From NCBI RefSeq assembly GCF_024733015.1, contig NZ_JANKJG010000010.1, positions 62,001 to 126,000 of the forward strand: a stretch of DNA of 64,000 bases, read 5' to 3'. Each line of letters begins with the position of its first letter. The stretch's first letter is position 1. This document shows, piece after piece, positions 63,708 through 64,000 of the stretch. The position numbers and the translations under genes were made by a program. The stretch comes from Pseudosulfitobacter koreensis (lineage in GTDB: Bacteria > Pseudomonadota > Alphaproteobacteria > Rhodobacterales > Rhodobacteraceae). The notes below the pieces were generated by a model. The model saw only the letters and a program-made list of their open reading frames with translations, searched no databases and was not told the DNA's origin.

Positions 63708-64000
63708 ATGGGACGTATTCTGTTTCTGATCGGTATCGGTTTGGGGGGGGCTGCTATCCTGATCTCGCTCGGGGTCTGGCAGGTGCAGCGTCTGACCTGG
63801 AAACAAGGCATACTGGCCGACATCACTGCCCGTATCTCGGCAGCGCCGGTGGCATTGCCTGACGAGGCCGATCCGGTGGACGACAAATACCTGCCCGTGA
63901 CGGTGACCGGCACCTTCGACCAAGGCGTGATCTACGTGCTGGTCAGCCAGAAGCAGATCGGCGCAGGCTACCGCGTGATTGCACCGCTTGTCACCGACGC
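63708..64000 (+). CDS. surf1: SURF1-family oxidase assembly protein, N-terminal part
   Basis: The first 97 codons of a SURF1/Shy1 protein that helps insert haem a into subunit I. It starts ATG at 63708, with a membrane helix at about 4-22 and then the signature GVWQVQRLTWKQGILADI. The conserved strand LPVTVTGTF is at about 64-72. The gene runs off the window. Its position after ctaE is the standard one. Confidence 0.9.
   Translation, partial: MGRILFLIGIGLGGAAILISLGVWQVQRLTWKQGILADITARISAAPVALPDEADPVDDKYLPVTVTGTFDQGVIYVLVSQKQIGAGYRVIAPLVTD

Overview
The window is a contiguous piece of core chromosome from an alphaproteobacterium, very probably a Rhodobacteraceae (Roseobacter-group) member. 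The grounds are high GC with strong third-position GC, a ruvCAB–ybgC–tolQRAB–pal–cpoB–tilS–ftsH block, a ctaC–ctaB–(small ORF)–ctaG–ctaE–surf1 aa3-oxidase assembly cluster without ctaD, a phosphatidylcholine synthase, DUF1127 and DUF484 proteins, and a dispersed intergenic repeat ending in GGGATATTTnGGGCCAAAAGAA that I recognise from this family. I see no insertion sequence, prophage, CRISPR array, tRNA or rRNA, and no broken gene. The genus cannot be fixed from the sequence alone.

Layout. 1-4294: tail of ycjX, a GNAT acetyltransferase, ycjF and a large DUF2339 membrane protein. 4533-8728: ileS, ogt and pcs. 8821-13621: xerC with DUF484, a transaldolase-like aldolase, and divergent priA. 13742-17694: MFS and MATE transporters, prmA and a small membrane protein. 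17888-18097: DUF1127 protein with its own promoter. 18441-20626: ruvCAB. 20684-30211: a conserved hypothetical, then the Tol-Pal envelope system with tilS and ftsH. 30291-36356: map, a MOSC protein, a five-EF-hand secreted protein, fhs-folD (one-carbon metabolism) and a membrane LytTR regulator. 36351-39548: PdeM-type phosphoesterase with its DEXH helicase partner. 39649-51766: a tad/cpa (Flp pilus) locus read on the minus strand. 52134-60000: lytic transglycosylase, scoAB, topA, dprA and tldD. 60148-64000: cytochrome c oxidase subunits II and III plus assembly factors, cut off within surf1.

How genes work together. TolQ/TolR/TolA use the proton motive force to act on TolB/Pal across the envelope during constriction, with CpoB linking this to peptidoglycan synthesis. 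RuvABC process Holliday junctions. The tad locus encodes two Flp pilins, prepilin peptidase, assembly ATPase, two inner-membrane platform proteins, secretin, CpaB, CpaE, an OmpA-like lipoprotein, two TPR lipoproteins and an AAA+ ATPase. CtaB, CtaG and Surf1 mature the haem and copper centres of the oxidase whose subunits II and III are encoded beside them.

No wholly new multi-gene system is evident. The parts most worth a second look are the tad locus (AAA+ ATPase with a possible winged-helix N-terminus, OmpA-like lipoprotein in the CpaD slot, no TadE/F/G, twin Asp+5 Flp pilins, terminators spaced between early genes), a perfect GGAAC-N17-CGTT promoter in front of the EF-hand protein, a CTTGTG-N17-CTATGT promoter in front of the DUF1127 gene, the four-copy intergenic repeat family, and an orphan membrane-anchored LytTR regulator. 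Starts differ from the longest reading frame in many genes; the reasons are given per entry.
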